Positions 23,629 through 30,734 of a stretch of 64,000 nucleotides of DNA are shown here, one piece after another. The first letter of the stretch is position 1, and each line of letters starts with the position of its first letter. The translations under genes were made by a program, and so were the position numbers. The notes under the pieces are model-generated. The model had not been told where the DNA came from, searched no databases, and was given only the letters and a program-made list of their open reading frames with translations. Source of the DNA: Nocardioides sp. (GTDB lineage Bacteria; Actinomycetota; Actinomycetes; Propionibacteriales; Nocardioidaceae). The stretch is taken from NCBI GenBank assembly GCA_020636915.1, contig JACJWV010000017.1, forward strand, positions 1-64,000, written 5' to 3'.

Positions 23629-24641
23629 GCGGTGGCTCGCGGATGTCCGCCTGGGTGGTCGGCACTCCCGGGCCGGTCGCGACCGCTCCCCTCCTGCGGG
23701 AGGATCGCGCCGTGCCGTCGCCCGCGGACGGTGAGCTGCTCGTCGCCGTCGAGGCGTGCGGCGTGTGCCGCACCGACCTGCACCTCGCCGAGGGCGACCT
23801 GGCCCCGCGCCGTCCCCGCACGGTGCCGGGGCACCAGGTGGTCGGGCGGGTGGAGGCGCTGGGCGCGGCGACGGCCCGGTTCGCGGTCGGCGACCGGGTC
23901 GGGATCGCCTGGCTCCGCAGCACGTGCGGGGAGTGCCGCTGGTGCCGGTCCGGCCGCGAGAACCTCTGCCCCGGGTCGACGTACACGGGCTGGGACGCCG
24001 ACGGCGGGTTCGCCGAGCACACGACGGTGCCCGCGGCGTACGCCTACGCCCTGCCGGACGACATCCCGGCGGTCGCCCTGGCCCCGCTGCTGTGCGCGGG
24101 CATCATCGGCTACCGGGCGCTGCTCCGGGCGAACCTGCCGCCAGGCGGTCGGCTGGGTCTCTACGGTTTCGGCTCCAGCGCCCACCTGACCGCCCAGCTC
24201 GCCCGGGCGCAGGGAGCTGAGCTGTACGTCGCCTCCCGCGGCGAGCCGGACCGCGCGCTCGCGCGCGAGCTCGGCGCCGTCTGGGTCGGCGGTGCCGCCG
24301 ACCCGCCTCCGGTCCCGCTCGACTCCGCGATCGTCTTCGCGCCCGCGGGCGAGCTGGTGCCGGTGGCGCTCCGCGCCCTCGACCGGGGCGGCACCCTCGC
24401 CCTCGCCGGCATCCACATGTCCGACGTGCCCGCGATGGGCTACGCCGAGCACCTCTTCCTCGAGCGCGACCTGCGCACGGTCACCTCGAACACCCGCCGC
24501 GACGGCGAGGAGCTGCTCCGCCTCGCCTCCCGGCTCGGCGTCCGCGCCCACACCACCACCTACGCCTTCGACGCCGCCGACCGGGCGCTTGCCGACCTCG
24601 CCGCCGGGCGCCTGCGCGGGTCCGCCGTGCTCACCGTCTGA
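23625..24641 (+). CDS. Zinc-dependent alcohol dehydrogenase
   Basis: 338 residues of the medium-chain dehydrogenase family. The catalytic zinc site is CGVCRTDLH with GHQVVGRVEALG. The structural-zinc lobe CGECRWCRSGRENLC is complete. The Rossmann motif is GLYGFGSSAHLTAQLA. Relatives (AdhA-type, 'zinc-binding alcohol dehydrogenase family') oxidise or reduce simple alcohols/aldehydes with NAD(P). The GTG at 23625 overlaps the preceding stop; an ATG at 23643 is an alternative. In the dormancy setting it could dispose of reducing power as alcohol. It converges on the devR-like gene, with a 24-bp inverted repeat between them. Confidence 0.85.
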   Translation: MSGGSRMSAWVVGTPGPVATAPLLREDRAVPSPADGELLVAVEACGVCRTDLHLAEGDLAPRRPRTVPGHQVVGRVEALGAATARFAVGDRVGIAWLRSTCGECRWCRSGRENLCPGSTYTGWDADGGFAEHTTVPAAYAYALPDDIPAVALAPLLCAGIIGYRALLRANLPPGGRLGLYGFGSSAHLTAQLARAQGAELYVASRGEPDRALARELGAVWVGGAADPPPVPLDSAIVFAPAGELVPVALRALDRGGTLALAGIHMSDVPAMGYAEHLFLERDLRTVTSNTRRDGEELLRLASRLGVRAHTTTYAFDAADRALADLAAGRLRGSAVLTV

Positions 24642-24687
24642 CCCGCCTCTCCAGCGCGGCTCGCGGGTCGCTCGGGGCGACGAGAAC

Positions 24688-24754
24688 CATGCGGATTGGT
24701 CACCAACCGCATGTTTTCGGGCGGCAGATCTGCGGTTGGTGACCAATCCGCATG
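24688..24754. terminator. Perfect 24-bp inverted repeat between convergent genes
   Basis: The arms at 24688-24711 (core GCGGATTGGTCACCAACCGC) and 24731-24754 (core GCGGTTGGTGACCAATCCGC) are perfectly complementary, separated by 19 bases. Each arm is itself nearly palindromic. It lies 46 bp after the adh stop and 45 bp before the devR stop, so a bidirectional terminator or a REP-like element is the simplest reading. Confidence 0.7.
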
Positions 24755-24798
24755 CATTTCGACGCCAGCAGCAGACCGCCCGACCGGAGGCGGAGGAG

Positions 24799-25470
24799 TC
24801 AGTGCGACGAGCGCTTGAGGGCGACGATCGCGGCTTGGGTGCGGCTCTCGACGCCGAGCTTGCCGAGCATCGTCGAGACGTAGTTCTTGACCGTCTTCTC
24901 CGCCAGGCCCAGGCGGGCCGCGATCTGCCGGTTGGTGAGCCCCTCGCCGACCAGCTCGAGGATCTGCTCCTCCTTGTCGGTCAGGTGGCCGTTCGGCTCG
25001 TCGGGGGCGCCGTGCCGCAGTCGCTCCAGGACCGCGGCGGTCAGGGCCGGGTCCAGCATCGACTGGCCGGCCGCGACCCGGCGTACGGCGTCGACCAGGT
25101 CGCTGCCGCGCACCTGCTTCAGCAGGTAGCCGGCGGCACCGGCCTTGATGGCCGCGAACAGCGGCTCGTCCTGGTCGTAGGAGGTCAGGATCAGCGCGGC
25201 GATGCTGGGGTCGGTCTCCCGGACCCGGCGGCACACGTCGATGCCGGAGCCGTCCGGGAGCCGGGCGTCGAGCAGCGCGACGTCGGGGTGCAGCACGGGG
25301 ATCCAGCGGATGGCCTCGGCGGCCAGGCCCGACTCGCCGACGACCCGGATGTCCCCGGCCGCCTCCAGCACCTCTCGGATGCCGCGGCGCACCAGCTCGT
25401 GGTCGTCGAGCAGATAGACCGTGATCGGCCGTCCCTCGGTCACCTCGCGCACGTCGCCGGACTCCGACAT
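24799..25470 (-). CDS. devR: DevR/DosR-like LuxR-family response regulator
   Basis: 223 residues. The receiver domain has LLDDHELVRRG with the phosphoacceptor Asp68 in LLDARLPDGSGI and Lys118 in GYLLKQV. The C-terminal LuxR helix-turn-helix has LTDKEEQILELVGEGLTNRQ and the recognition helix AEKTVKNYVSTMLGKLGV. The segment KTVKNYV (192-198) is identical to that of M. tuberculosis DosR, including the DNA-contacting lysines and asparagine as recalled, which justifies searching for DosR-type boxes nearby. It stands alone, 21 kb from the DevS-like kinase. No clear DevR box was seen before its own start (only a GGGCGATCGCCC palindrome at 25508-25519), so autoregulation is uncertain. Confidence 0.92.
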   Translation of the reverse strand: MSESGDVREVTEGRPITVYLLDDHELVRRGIREVLEAAGDIRVVGESGLAAEAIRWIPVLHPDVALLDARLPDGSGIDVCRRVRETDPSIAALILTSYDQDEPLFAAIKAGAAGYLLKQVRGSDLVDAVRRVAAGQSMLDPALTAAVLERLRHGAPDEPNGHLTDKEEQILELVGEGLTNRQIAARLGLAEKTVKNYVSTMLGKLGVESRTQAAIVALKRSSH

Positions 25471-25528
25471 GCCGCCAATCTAGGACCGGAACAGGGCCGA
25501 GCGGCCCGGGCGATCGCCCCGCGCCACC

Positions 25529-25563
25529 GGGACCTTCGTCACCGGAGCCACACCGTTCGGCCG
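25529..25563 (+). promoter_or_regulatory. Tandem DevR-type boxes before a universal stress gene
   Basis: GGGACCTTCGTCAC (25529-25542) has a perfect left half. ACACCGTTCGGCCG (25550-25563), 21 bp on, has a good right half. Their centres are 63.5 and 42.5 bp before ATG 25599. CATCGT lies at -12 to -7 and GTGGAGCC directly before the ATG. Confidence 0.6.
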
Positions 25564-25598
25564 TGGCCCGCAGCGCGGTCGGGCAGCATCGTGGAGCC

Positions 25599-26405
25599 AT
25601 GGCCGGGCCGGACAGCGGGCAGGACAGCGGGCAGGACAGCGGGCAGGACAGCGGGCACGAACTCGTCGTCGTGGGGACCGACGGGTCCGAGCAGGCCCGG
25701 GCCGCGGTCCGGTGGGCGGCGGACCACGCGGCGTGCACGGGTGCCCGGCTGCGCGTCGTCCACGCCGTCGTGCTGTCGACCATGGGCGGCGTGGCGTGGC
25801 ACGCCGAGGCGGCCGTCCAGGCCGAGCGCCTGGTGCGGGCGCTGGAGGAGGACGGGCACCGACAGGTCGGACGCGCGCGGGGCGAGGTCGAGCGCCACCA
25901 CCCGGGTCTGCCCGTCGAGACCGCGGTCGTCACGGGGGACCCCCGGACGGTGCTGCTCGCCGAGGCGGCGGGCGCCGCCCTGCTCGTCGTCGGGTCACGG
26001 GGCCGCGGCCCGCTTGCCGGCCTGCTGCTCGGCTCGGTGAGCGGCGCGCTCGCCGGTCGGGCGCCGTGCCCGACCGTGGTCCACCGTGAACCGGCCCCGG
26101 ACGCCCGGGGCGTGCTGACCTGCACGGAGCCCGCCGCCGTCGCGCTGGCCACGTCCTGGGCGACCGCGCACGGGACGACGGTCGAGGAGACCGCCGAGCC
26201 GGACGCCGACGCCCTGGTGGCGGCGTCCCGCGGTCGGGAGCTGCTCGTCGTCGCCCGCCGCGACCACCACCGCGGACCGGCCGTCCTGGACCACGCGGTC
26301 ACCGTGGCCGAGCACGCCGCGTGCCCGGTGGCCGTCGTCGCCGTCACGCCCGTCGCCACGGGCAGCGGCGTGGTCCCCGCCACAACCGCCGGCGCGCAGG
26401 CATGA
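25599..26405 (+). CDS. Universal stress protein, tandem UspA domains
   Basis: 268 residues. The first UspA domain is complete: LVVVGTDGSEQARAAVRWA at the start and the nucleotide-binding loop VVGSRGRGPLAGLLLGSVS (GxxGxG-S form). The second domain is shorter and lacks the glycine loop, so it is probably degenerate. The N-terminus holds a four-fold 12-base repeat (25610-25657) encoding DSGQ units, an unusual low-complexity leader. ATP-binding UspA proteins of this type are widespread in DosR-like regulons; their molecular role is uncertain. ATG 25599 agrees with the -42.5 spacing of the DevR-type site. Confidence 0.85.
   Translation: MAGPDSGQDSGQDSGQDSGHELVVVGTDGSEQARAAVRWAADHAACTGARLRVVHAVVLSTMGGVAWHAEAAVQAERLVRALEEDGHRQVGRARGEVERHHPGLPVETAVVTGDPRTVLLAEAAGAALLVVGSRGRGPLAGLLLGSVSGALAGRAPCPTVVHREPAPDARGVLTCTEPAAVALATSWATAHGTTVEETAEPDADALVAASRGRELLVVARRDHHRGPAVLDHAVTVAEHAACPVAVVAVTPVATGSGVVPATTAGAQA
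25610..25657 (+). repeat. 12-bp tandem repeat within the Usp gene
   Basis: Four consecutive copies of GGACAGCGGGCA (the last with a changed end) at the start of the coding region. Because the unit is a multiple of three, changes in copy number would lengthen or shorten the N-terminus without a frameshift. Confidence 0.75.
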
Positions 26406-26575
26406 TCCCCGGCCACCCAGGGAACCCTGCGGCCATGGAAGACACCCCCATCTGCGCGTCCGTCGAGCGCGACCTCGACCTCTCGGTCGACGAGCTGACG
26501 ACGTACGTCGCCGCCGGTCCCGTTCCGGATCAGGCACCGGCAGCGTCGAGCAAGCAGGCCGCCACGCCGGCGTAG
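26402..26575 (+). CDS. Small hypothetical protein
   Basis: 57 residues from ATG 26402 (overlapping the Usp stop as ATGA) or 46 from ATG 26435 (MEDTPICASVERDLDLSVDE). The end is Ala/Pro-rich (VPDQAPAASSKQAATPA). No family was recognised. The ATGA overlap favours 26402. It could be a small adaptor made with the Usp, or a chance frame; codon use is like the neighbours but a gene this short gives little evidence. Confidence 0.4.
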   Translation: MIPGHPGNPAAMEDTPICASVERDLDLSVDELTTYVAAGPVPDQAPAASSKQAATPA

Positions 26576-26591
26576 CCCCCGCAGGACCGCG

Positions 26592-26771
26592 TCAGTCGAG
26601 CGCTCGCAGCGCGTCGAACACGAGGAACGCGGGCCAGATCAGGCCCTCCAGGACCGCCAGCAGGTGCCACCAGAACCCGTCGGCCTCCTGCCAGAAGTAG
26701 ACCCAGGCACCCAGGATGCCGAGCCCATAGATCGCGCCTCCGCCTGCGGCGGCGCCGTTGCCCTCAGCCAC
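26592..26771 (-). CDS. Small aromatic-rich membrane protein
   Basis: 59 residues starting at GTG 26771, preceded by an excellent GGAAGGAGG; the GTG overlaps the stop of the upstream gene. The sequence runs Gly/Ala-rich, then AIYGLGILGAWVYFWQEADG and a second hydrophobic stretch (FWWHLLAVLEGLIWPAFLVF), giving two probable membrane helices with many tryptophans. No family was recognised. It is the last gene of the leftward unit Usp - MRAY membrane protein - this gene. Confidence 0.65.
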   Translation of the reverse strand: MAEGNGAAAGGGAIYGLGILGAWVYFWQEADGFWWHLLAVLEGLIWPAFLVFDALRALD

Positions 26772-27441
26772 CGAGGCCTCCTTCCCGCTCGTCGCTGAGC
26801 CCGATCGCGCGCTCGAGGATGGCGGCGAAGTGCTCGGGGTTGCGTCGTTCGATCTCGTCGAGGAGCAGCACCCGCTCGGCCACCAGCGTCATCGCTGCGT
26901 CCGCCGAGGTCCCCGGGTGCCGCAACCTGGCCGAGGTGACGTGCCAGCGCCGCTCGAGCTCACGGTCGGTCAGCGCCGTCACGTCGAGCACGATCGGCTC
27001 GTTCTCCGCCTCCTCGACCGGCCGTACGGCCGGCACGGGCCGCGCGCCGACCTCCGGCCGCTGCGACGGCCGGGCCGGCTCGGTGGGCGAGGCGCCCGCC
27101 CGGACCCCGGCCCGCCACTCCCGCCACGACTCCGACCCCCACGCGAGGAACGGCGGAGCGGTGGCCACCAGGGCTGTCAGCGCGGCGAGCGACCACAGGC
27201 CCAGGAGCACCGGCAGACCGACGACGAGCAGCGCCGCCACCAGCGACCAGGCCGCGCAGCGGACCACCATCCGGCGGCCGGCCTCCTCGGCCCAGACGAC
27301 GCCGACCATCACGCCCAGGACCACGGCGCAGGCGCCGGTGACGGCGAGGGTCTGCCACCCCGACGCCGCGAGCACCGCCGCCCCGGCGCCCGCCGAGAGC
27401 AGCGCGACCGCCAGGGTCCAGCCGATGGTGTAGGCCCTCAT
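26764..27441 (-). CDS. MRAY-type membrane protein with conserved C-terminal helical motif (copy 2)
   Basis: 225 residues, unknown function. Four membrane helices (about 5-105), then a Pro/Arg-rich linker about 50 residues longer than in the paralogue at 18212-18772, then the shared C-terminal motif TDRELERRWHVTSARLRHPG followed by LVAERVLLLDEIERRNPEHF. ATG 27441 (MRAY) is preferred over ATG 27450, since it aligns with the paralogue and GGTGGA lies 5 bases upstream. It lies 12 bp after the end of the two-domain Usp gene and overlaps the next small gene, so the three are co-transcribed. Presence of both paralogues beside stress genes suggests a common, unassigned membrane function. Confidence 0.75.
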   Translation of the reverse strand: MRAYTIGWTLAVALLSAGAGAAVLAASGWQTLAVTGACAVVLGVMVGVVWAEEAGRRMVVRCAAWSLVAALLVVGLPVLLGLWSLAALTALVATAPPFLAWGSESWREWRAGVRAGASPTEPARPSQRPEVGARPVPAVRPVEEAENEPIVLDVTALTDRELERRWHVTSARLRHPGTSADAAMTLVAERVLLLDEIERRNPEHFAAILERAIGLSDEREGGLGG

Positions 27442-27453
27442 GTCGTCCACCGA

Positions 27454-28386
27454 TCAGGCGAGCAGGCCGCCCGCCTCCTCGAGCACCAGGTCGGGGATCG
27501 TGCCGGCCTCGGTCGGCGGCACCACGAGCACCGGGCAGGCCGCGGCCCGCAGGACCGCCCGGGCCACCGAGCCCAGGTGCGCGGTGCCCGGTCCCCCGTG
27601 CACGCGGCGGACCACCACCAGCAGATCGGCCCGCGCCGACGCCTCGACGAGCGCCTCCGCGGGGTGCTGGTGGACGACCCGGGTGACCACCGCGACGTCG
27701 GGGTAGGCGGTGCGCCAGTTGCGCAGCAGCGTCTCGACCTCGTCGAGCGCCTCGCGCTCCCAGTCCGAGAGCGCCGGGTCGGCACCGGTCGCCTCGTCGT
27801 AACCGCTCGGGAGCTTCCAGGCGTGCACGACCTCGAGGGAGGCGCCCCGCTCGTCGGCGGCGGCGAACGCGCCGGCGAGCACCGCGTCGGCGTACGCCGG
27901 GGACTTCAGGCCGACCACGACCACGCCGTACGGCGGCTGCTCGGCCGAGCCGGGCTGCCAGTCGGCCGGCACCTCCACCACGGGGATCCCGGCGCGCGAG
28001 GCGACCGAGGCGGCCGTGTCGCCGCGCATCATCCGCTCGAGGACGGGACGGTCGTCGCGGCCGACCACGAGCAGGCCGGCATCGGCGGCGCTGCGCAGCA
28101 GCTGGGTCGCCCGCGAGCCGTGTCGCAGCCGGGCCTCGACAGTCACGTCGGGGGCGGCCGCCCGCACCTCGCACTCGGCCACCCGCAGGACGTCGCTGCC
28201 GGTGTCGGTGAGGTCCAGCGGGGTGACGGGGACCAGCGGCGAGATCACCACCCGGTCCGGCACCACGTGCGCCAGGCGCAGCGGCACCTGACGACGGCTC
28301 GCGACGTCGGCGGCGAACAGCAGCGCTGCCAGGTTCGCCTCCGTCCCGTCGACGCCCACGACGACCGGGCGCTCCAGGTCCGACAT
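27454..28386 (-). CDS. Universal stress protein, two UspA domains
   Basis: 310 residues with two UspA-like halves: VVVGVDGTEANLAALLFAAD (start of domain 1, ending near residue 140 with GIPVVEVP) and VVVGLKSPAYADAVLAGAFA (domain 2, ending near LGSVARAVLRAAACPVLVVP). The ATP-binding GxxGxG loop is not clear in domain 1 and only partly kept in domain 2, so nucleotide binding is uncertain. ATG 28386 is preferred over upstream starts; GGGAGGTGGC-type sequence precedes it. The DevR-type box 28461-28474 is 81.5 bp upstream. It heads a leftward three-gene unit. Confidence 0.8.
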   Translation of the reverse strand: MSDLERPVVVGVDGTEANLAALLFAADVASRRQVPLRLAHVVPDRVVISPLVPVTPLDLTDTGSDVLRVAECEVRAAAPDVTVEARLRHGSRATQLLRSAADAGLLVVGRDDRPVLERMMRGDTAASVASRAGIPVVEVPADWQPGSAEQPPYGVVVVGLKSPAYADAVLAGAFAAADERGASLEVVHAWKLPSGYDEATGADPALSDWEREALDEVETLLRNWRTAYPDVAVVTRVVHQHPAEALVEASARADLLVVVRRVHGGPGTAHLGSVARAVLRAAACPVLVVPPTEAGTIPDLVLEEAGGLLA

Positions 28387-28460
28387 GGGTGCCACCTCCC
28401 TTGACTCGTCCGCAGCTCCACCTCGCTGCCACTCTCCCGCCGCCCGGGTCCTGTCCGGCA

Positions 28461-28474
28461 GGGACCAACGGCTC
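28461..28474. promoter_or_regulatory. DevR-type box upstream of Usp operon
   Basis: GGGACCAACGGCTC on the + strand (GAGCCGTTGGTCCC towards the Usp gene), centred 81.5 bp from its ATG at 28386. It is in the divergent region shared with the flavodoxin-like gene. Confidence 0.6.
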
Positions 28475-28526
28475 GACGAGAGAGGCCGATGGCCCGTGGG
28501 CCCGGTCACCCCGCCAGAGGAATCTG

Positions 28527-28540
28527 GGAGCCGAAGGGCC
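28527..28540. promoter_or_regulatory. DevR-type box upstream of the flavodoxin-sulfur operon
   Basis: GGAGCCGAAGGGCC on the + strand; the complement GGCCCTTCGGCTCC is the usual orientation of the motif. Centred 57.5 bp before ATG 28591. Confidence 0.5.
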
Positions 28541-28590
28541 GCCCCGAGGCGGCGAGCCGGCCAGGCCGGCGACGAGGAGAGTGGTCGGGA

Positions 28591-29136
28591 ATGCGCGCCC
28601 TGTTGGTGTACGAGTCGATGTTCGGGTCCACCAGCGAGGTCGCCCGCGCGGTCCGCGAGGGCCTGACCGCCGAGGGCGTCGACGTCGCCCTGCACGAGGT
28701 GCGGTCCGCACCCGCGGCCGCGGACGCCGACTTCGACCTGCTGGTCGTCGGGGCCCCCACCCACGCCTTCTCCCTGAGCCGCCCCACGACGCGCCGCGAC
28801 GCGGTCCGCCAGGGCGCGGACGAGGACCGTGCCGAGACCGGGTTGCGCGAGTGGCTCCGGACCCTCGGCCCCAAGGACGCGGCCCACCACCGCCCGGCTG
28901 CGGCCTTCGACACCCGGGTGACCAAGGTGCGCAACCTGCCGAAGGCGGCCTCCACGCGCGCCTCCCACCTGCTGAGCCGGCACGGCTACCAGCTGGTGTC
29001 CCGGCCCGCGCCGTTCCTCGTGGACGACGTGAAGGGTCCCCTGCTCGACGGCGAGCTCGACCGCGCGCGGGAGTGGGGACGCGAGGTCGCCCGGGCCGCT
29101 CTCCACGCCACATCCGGGTCGAGCGCAGCAAGCTAG
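28591..29136 (+). CDS. Flavodoxin-domain protein
   Basis: 181 residues. The phosphate-binding loop for FMN is YESMFGSTSEVARAV (residues about 7-21), followed by DFDLLVVGAPTHAFSLSRP (50s loop). The C-terminal half is an extra region (TRVTKVRNLPKAASTRASHL...GYQLVSRPAPFLVDD) usual in short actinobacterial flavodoxin-like proteins. It probably binds FMN and moves electrons, with the partner unknown; the neighbouring SQR-like enzyme and the ferredoxin-linked enzymes are candidates. ATG 28591 is preferred; the frame is open to 28489. It is 10 bp upstream of the SQR-like gene, the first gene of a probable four-gene operon. Confidence 0.8.
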   Translation: MRALLVYESMFGSTSEVARAVREGLTAEGVDVALHEVRSAPAAADADFDLLVVGAPTHAFSLSRPTTRRDAVRQGADEDRAETGLREWLRTLGPKDAAHHRPAAAFDTRVTKVRNLPKAASTRASHLLSRHGYQLVSRPAPFLVDDVKGPLLDGELDRAREWGREVARAALHATSGSSAAS

Positions 29137-29146
29137 GAGGCACGTC

Positions 29147-30391
29147 GTGCGTCATCTCTTGATCCTCGGCGCCGGGACGGCCGGCACCATGCTCGCCAAC
29201 CGGCTCCGCCGGGCCCTCGACCACGACGAGTGGCGGGTGATCGTCGTCGACCGCGACGACGACCACGTCTACCAGCCCGGGCTGCTCGAGGTCGTCTTCG
29301 GCCACCGCGAACCGGGACAGCTCGTCCGCTCCCGCTCCGCCCAGATCGCCGACGGTGTCAGCGTGGTGAAGGGCGAGATCGACCGCGTCGACACCGACGC
29401 CCGGACGGTGCACCTCGCCGATGGCCGGCACCTGTCCTACGACCAGCTCGTGATCGCGACCGGCACCAGCCCCCACCCCGAGGAGACCCCGGGGATGGAC
29501 GGCGCGCTGTGGCGGCGCTCCGTGCACGAGTTCTACACCCTCGAGGGGGCCCGAGCCCTGCGCGACGCACTCGACGGCTTCCGCAGCGGCCGCCTGGTCG
29601 TGCACGTGACCGAGATGCCGATCAAGTGCCCGATCGCACCTCTGGAGTTCGCTCTCATGGCCGAGTCCGAACTGCGTGAGCAGGGACTCCGCGACGCCGT
29701 CGAGATCACCTACGTCACGCCGCTGTCGGGGGCCTTCACCCGGCCCATCGCGTCCGCGCGGCTCGGGCACCTGCTCGAAGAGCGCGGCATCACCGTCGAG
29801 CCGGACTTCGTGGTCGAGCGCGTCGACGAGGACGCCTCCGCACTGGTGTCGTACGACGAGCGCTCGGTGCCGTTCGACCTCCTCGTCACCGTGCCGCTCA
29901 ACAAGGGCGCCGACTTCCTGGCCCGCTCGGGGCTGGGCGACGACCTGAACTACGTGCCGGTCGACCCGCAGACGTTCCTCGCCCGCGGCCACGACGACGT
30001 CTGGGCGATCGGCGACGCCAGTGACATCCCGACCTCCAAGGCGGGATCGGTCGCCCACTTCTCCGTCGAGATCTTCGTCCCCAACTTCCTCGAGCACATC
30101 GCGGGCCGGCGGATGACGCACTCCTTCGACGGCCACGCCAACTGCTTCATCGAGAGCGGGCACGGCAAGGCGCTGCTCATCGACTTCAACTACGACGTCG
30201 AGCCCCTGCCGGGCAAGTACCCGGTGCCGGGCGTGGGTCCGATGACGCTGCTCGACGAGAGCCGCATGAACCACTTCAGCAAGCAGTCCTTCTCCTGGAT
30301 CTACTGGAACGTCCTGCTCCCGGGCCGTCCCATCCCCCTGCCATCGGCGATGTCCATGGCCGGCAAGCACGCAACGGAGGCGACACCATGA
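29147..30391 (+). CDS. SQR-like NAD(P)/FAD-dependent oxidoreductase
   Basis: 414 residues (GTG start). The N-terminal FAD motif is LLILGAGTAGTMLANRLRRA. YQPGLLEVVFG and VIATGTSPHPEETPG follow, as in sulfide:quinone reductases and related type II NADH dehydrogenases. A cysteine is placed in MPIKCPIAPLEFA, and the second FAD motif is DDVWAIGDASDIPTSKAGSV. Relatives are annotated as SQR-like. Only one strong active-site cysteine is obvious, so true sulfide:quinone activity is uncertain. It overlaps the TusE/DsrC-like gene (ATGA) and lies with a DsrE2-like gene, which supports a sulfur role. It would act at the inner face of the membrane and pass electrons to quinone. Confidence 0.8.
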   Translation: MRHLLILGAGTAGTMLANRLRRALDHDEWRVIVVDRDDDHVYQPGLLEVVFGHREPGQLVRSRSAQIADGVSVVKGEIDRVDTDARTVHLADGRHLSYDQLVIATGTSPHPEETPGMDGALWRRSVHEFYTLEGARALRDALDGFRSGRLVVHVTEMPIKCPIAPLEFALMAESELREQGLRDAVEITYVTPLSGAFTRPIASARLGHLLEERGITVEPDFVVERVDEDASALVSYDERSVPFDLLVTVPLNKGADFLARSGLGDDLNYVPVDPQTFLARGHDDVWAIGDASDIPTSKAGSVAHFSVEIFVPNFLEHIAGRRMTHSFDGHANCFIESGHGKALLIDFNYDVEPLPGKYPVPGVGPMTLLDESRMNHFSKQSFSWIYWNVLLPGRPIPLPSAMSMAGKHATEATP

Positions 30392-30717
30392 CCACGACGC
30401 AGTCGACCACCACGACCATCGGTGGCCACACCGTGCACGTCGACCAGGAGGGCTTCCTCACCGACCCCGACGAGTGGGACCCCCAGCTCGGTGAGGCGCT
30501 CGCCCAGCAGATCGGGATCGCCCTGGGACCCGACCACCGGACGGTCATCGCGTTCGCCCGTGCCGACTACACCGAGCGCGGCGAGAGCCCGACCCTCCGC
30601 CGGGTGAGCACCGGCGCCGACGTACCCGTCAAGACGCTCTTCGAGCTCTTCCCGGGCAAGCCCGCCAAGAAGATCGCGTACGTCGCCGGCCTGCCCAAGC
30701 CGCGCGGCTGCGTGTGA
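30388..30717 (+). CDS. TusE/DsrC-type sulfur carrier protein
   Basis: 109 residues. The family's C-terminal signature LPKPRGCV is present, with the penultimate cysteine (Cys108) that carries the persulfide. DEWDPQLGEALAQQIGIAL and TGADVPVKTLFELFPGKPAK are typical of the family. The second cysteine of dissimilatory DsrC, ten residues before the last, is absent, so this is the one-cysteine TusE/RspA-like form. The ATG overlaps the SQR-like stop by 4 bases. Its probable role is to accept sulfane sulfur from the oxidoreductase or the DsrE-like partner. Confidence 0.88.
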   Translation: MTTTQSTTTTIGGHTVHVDQEGFLTDPDEWDPQLGEALAQQIGIALGPDHRTVIAFARADYTERGESPTLRRVSTGADVPVKTLFELFPGKPAKKIAYVAGLPKPRGCV

Positions 30718-30734
30718 GCCCCGGAGGAGGAGCC

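Noticed and set aside
25508..25519. GGGCGATCGCCC palindrome as a DevR box for devR itself
   Set aside because: It lacks the GGGAC/GTCCC half-sites and has 12-bp rather than 14-bp symmetry; similar palindromes arise easily in this GC content.
26960..30370. 1136-codon minus-strand frame across the Usp, flavodoxin and SQR-like genes
   Set aside because: Antisense shadow of conserved genes; low-complexity composition.
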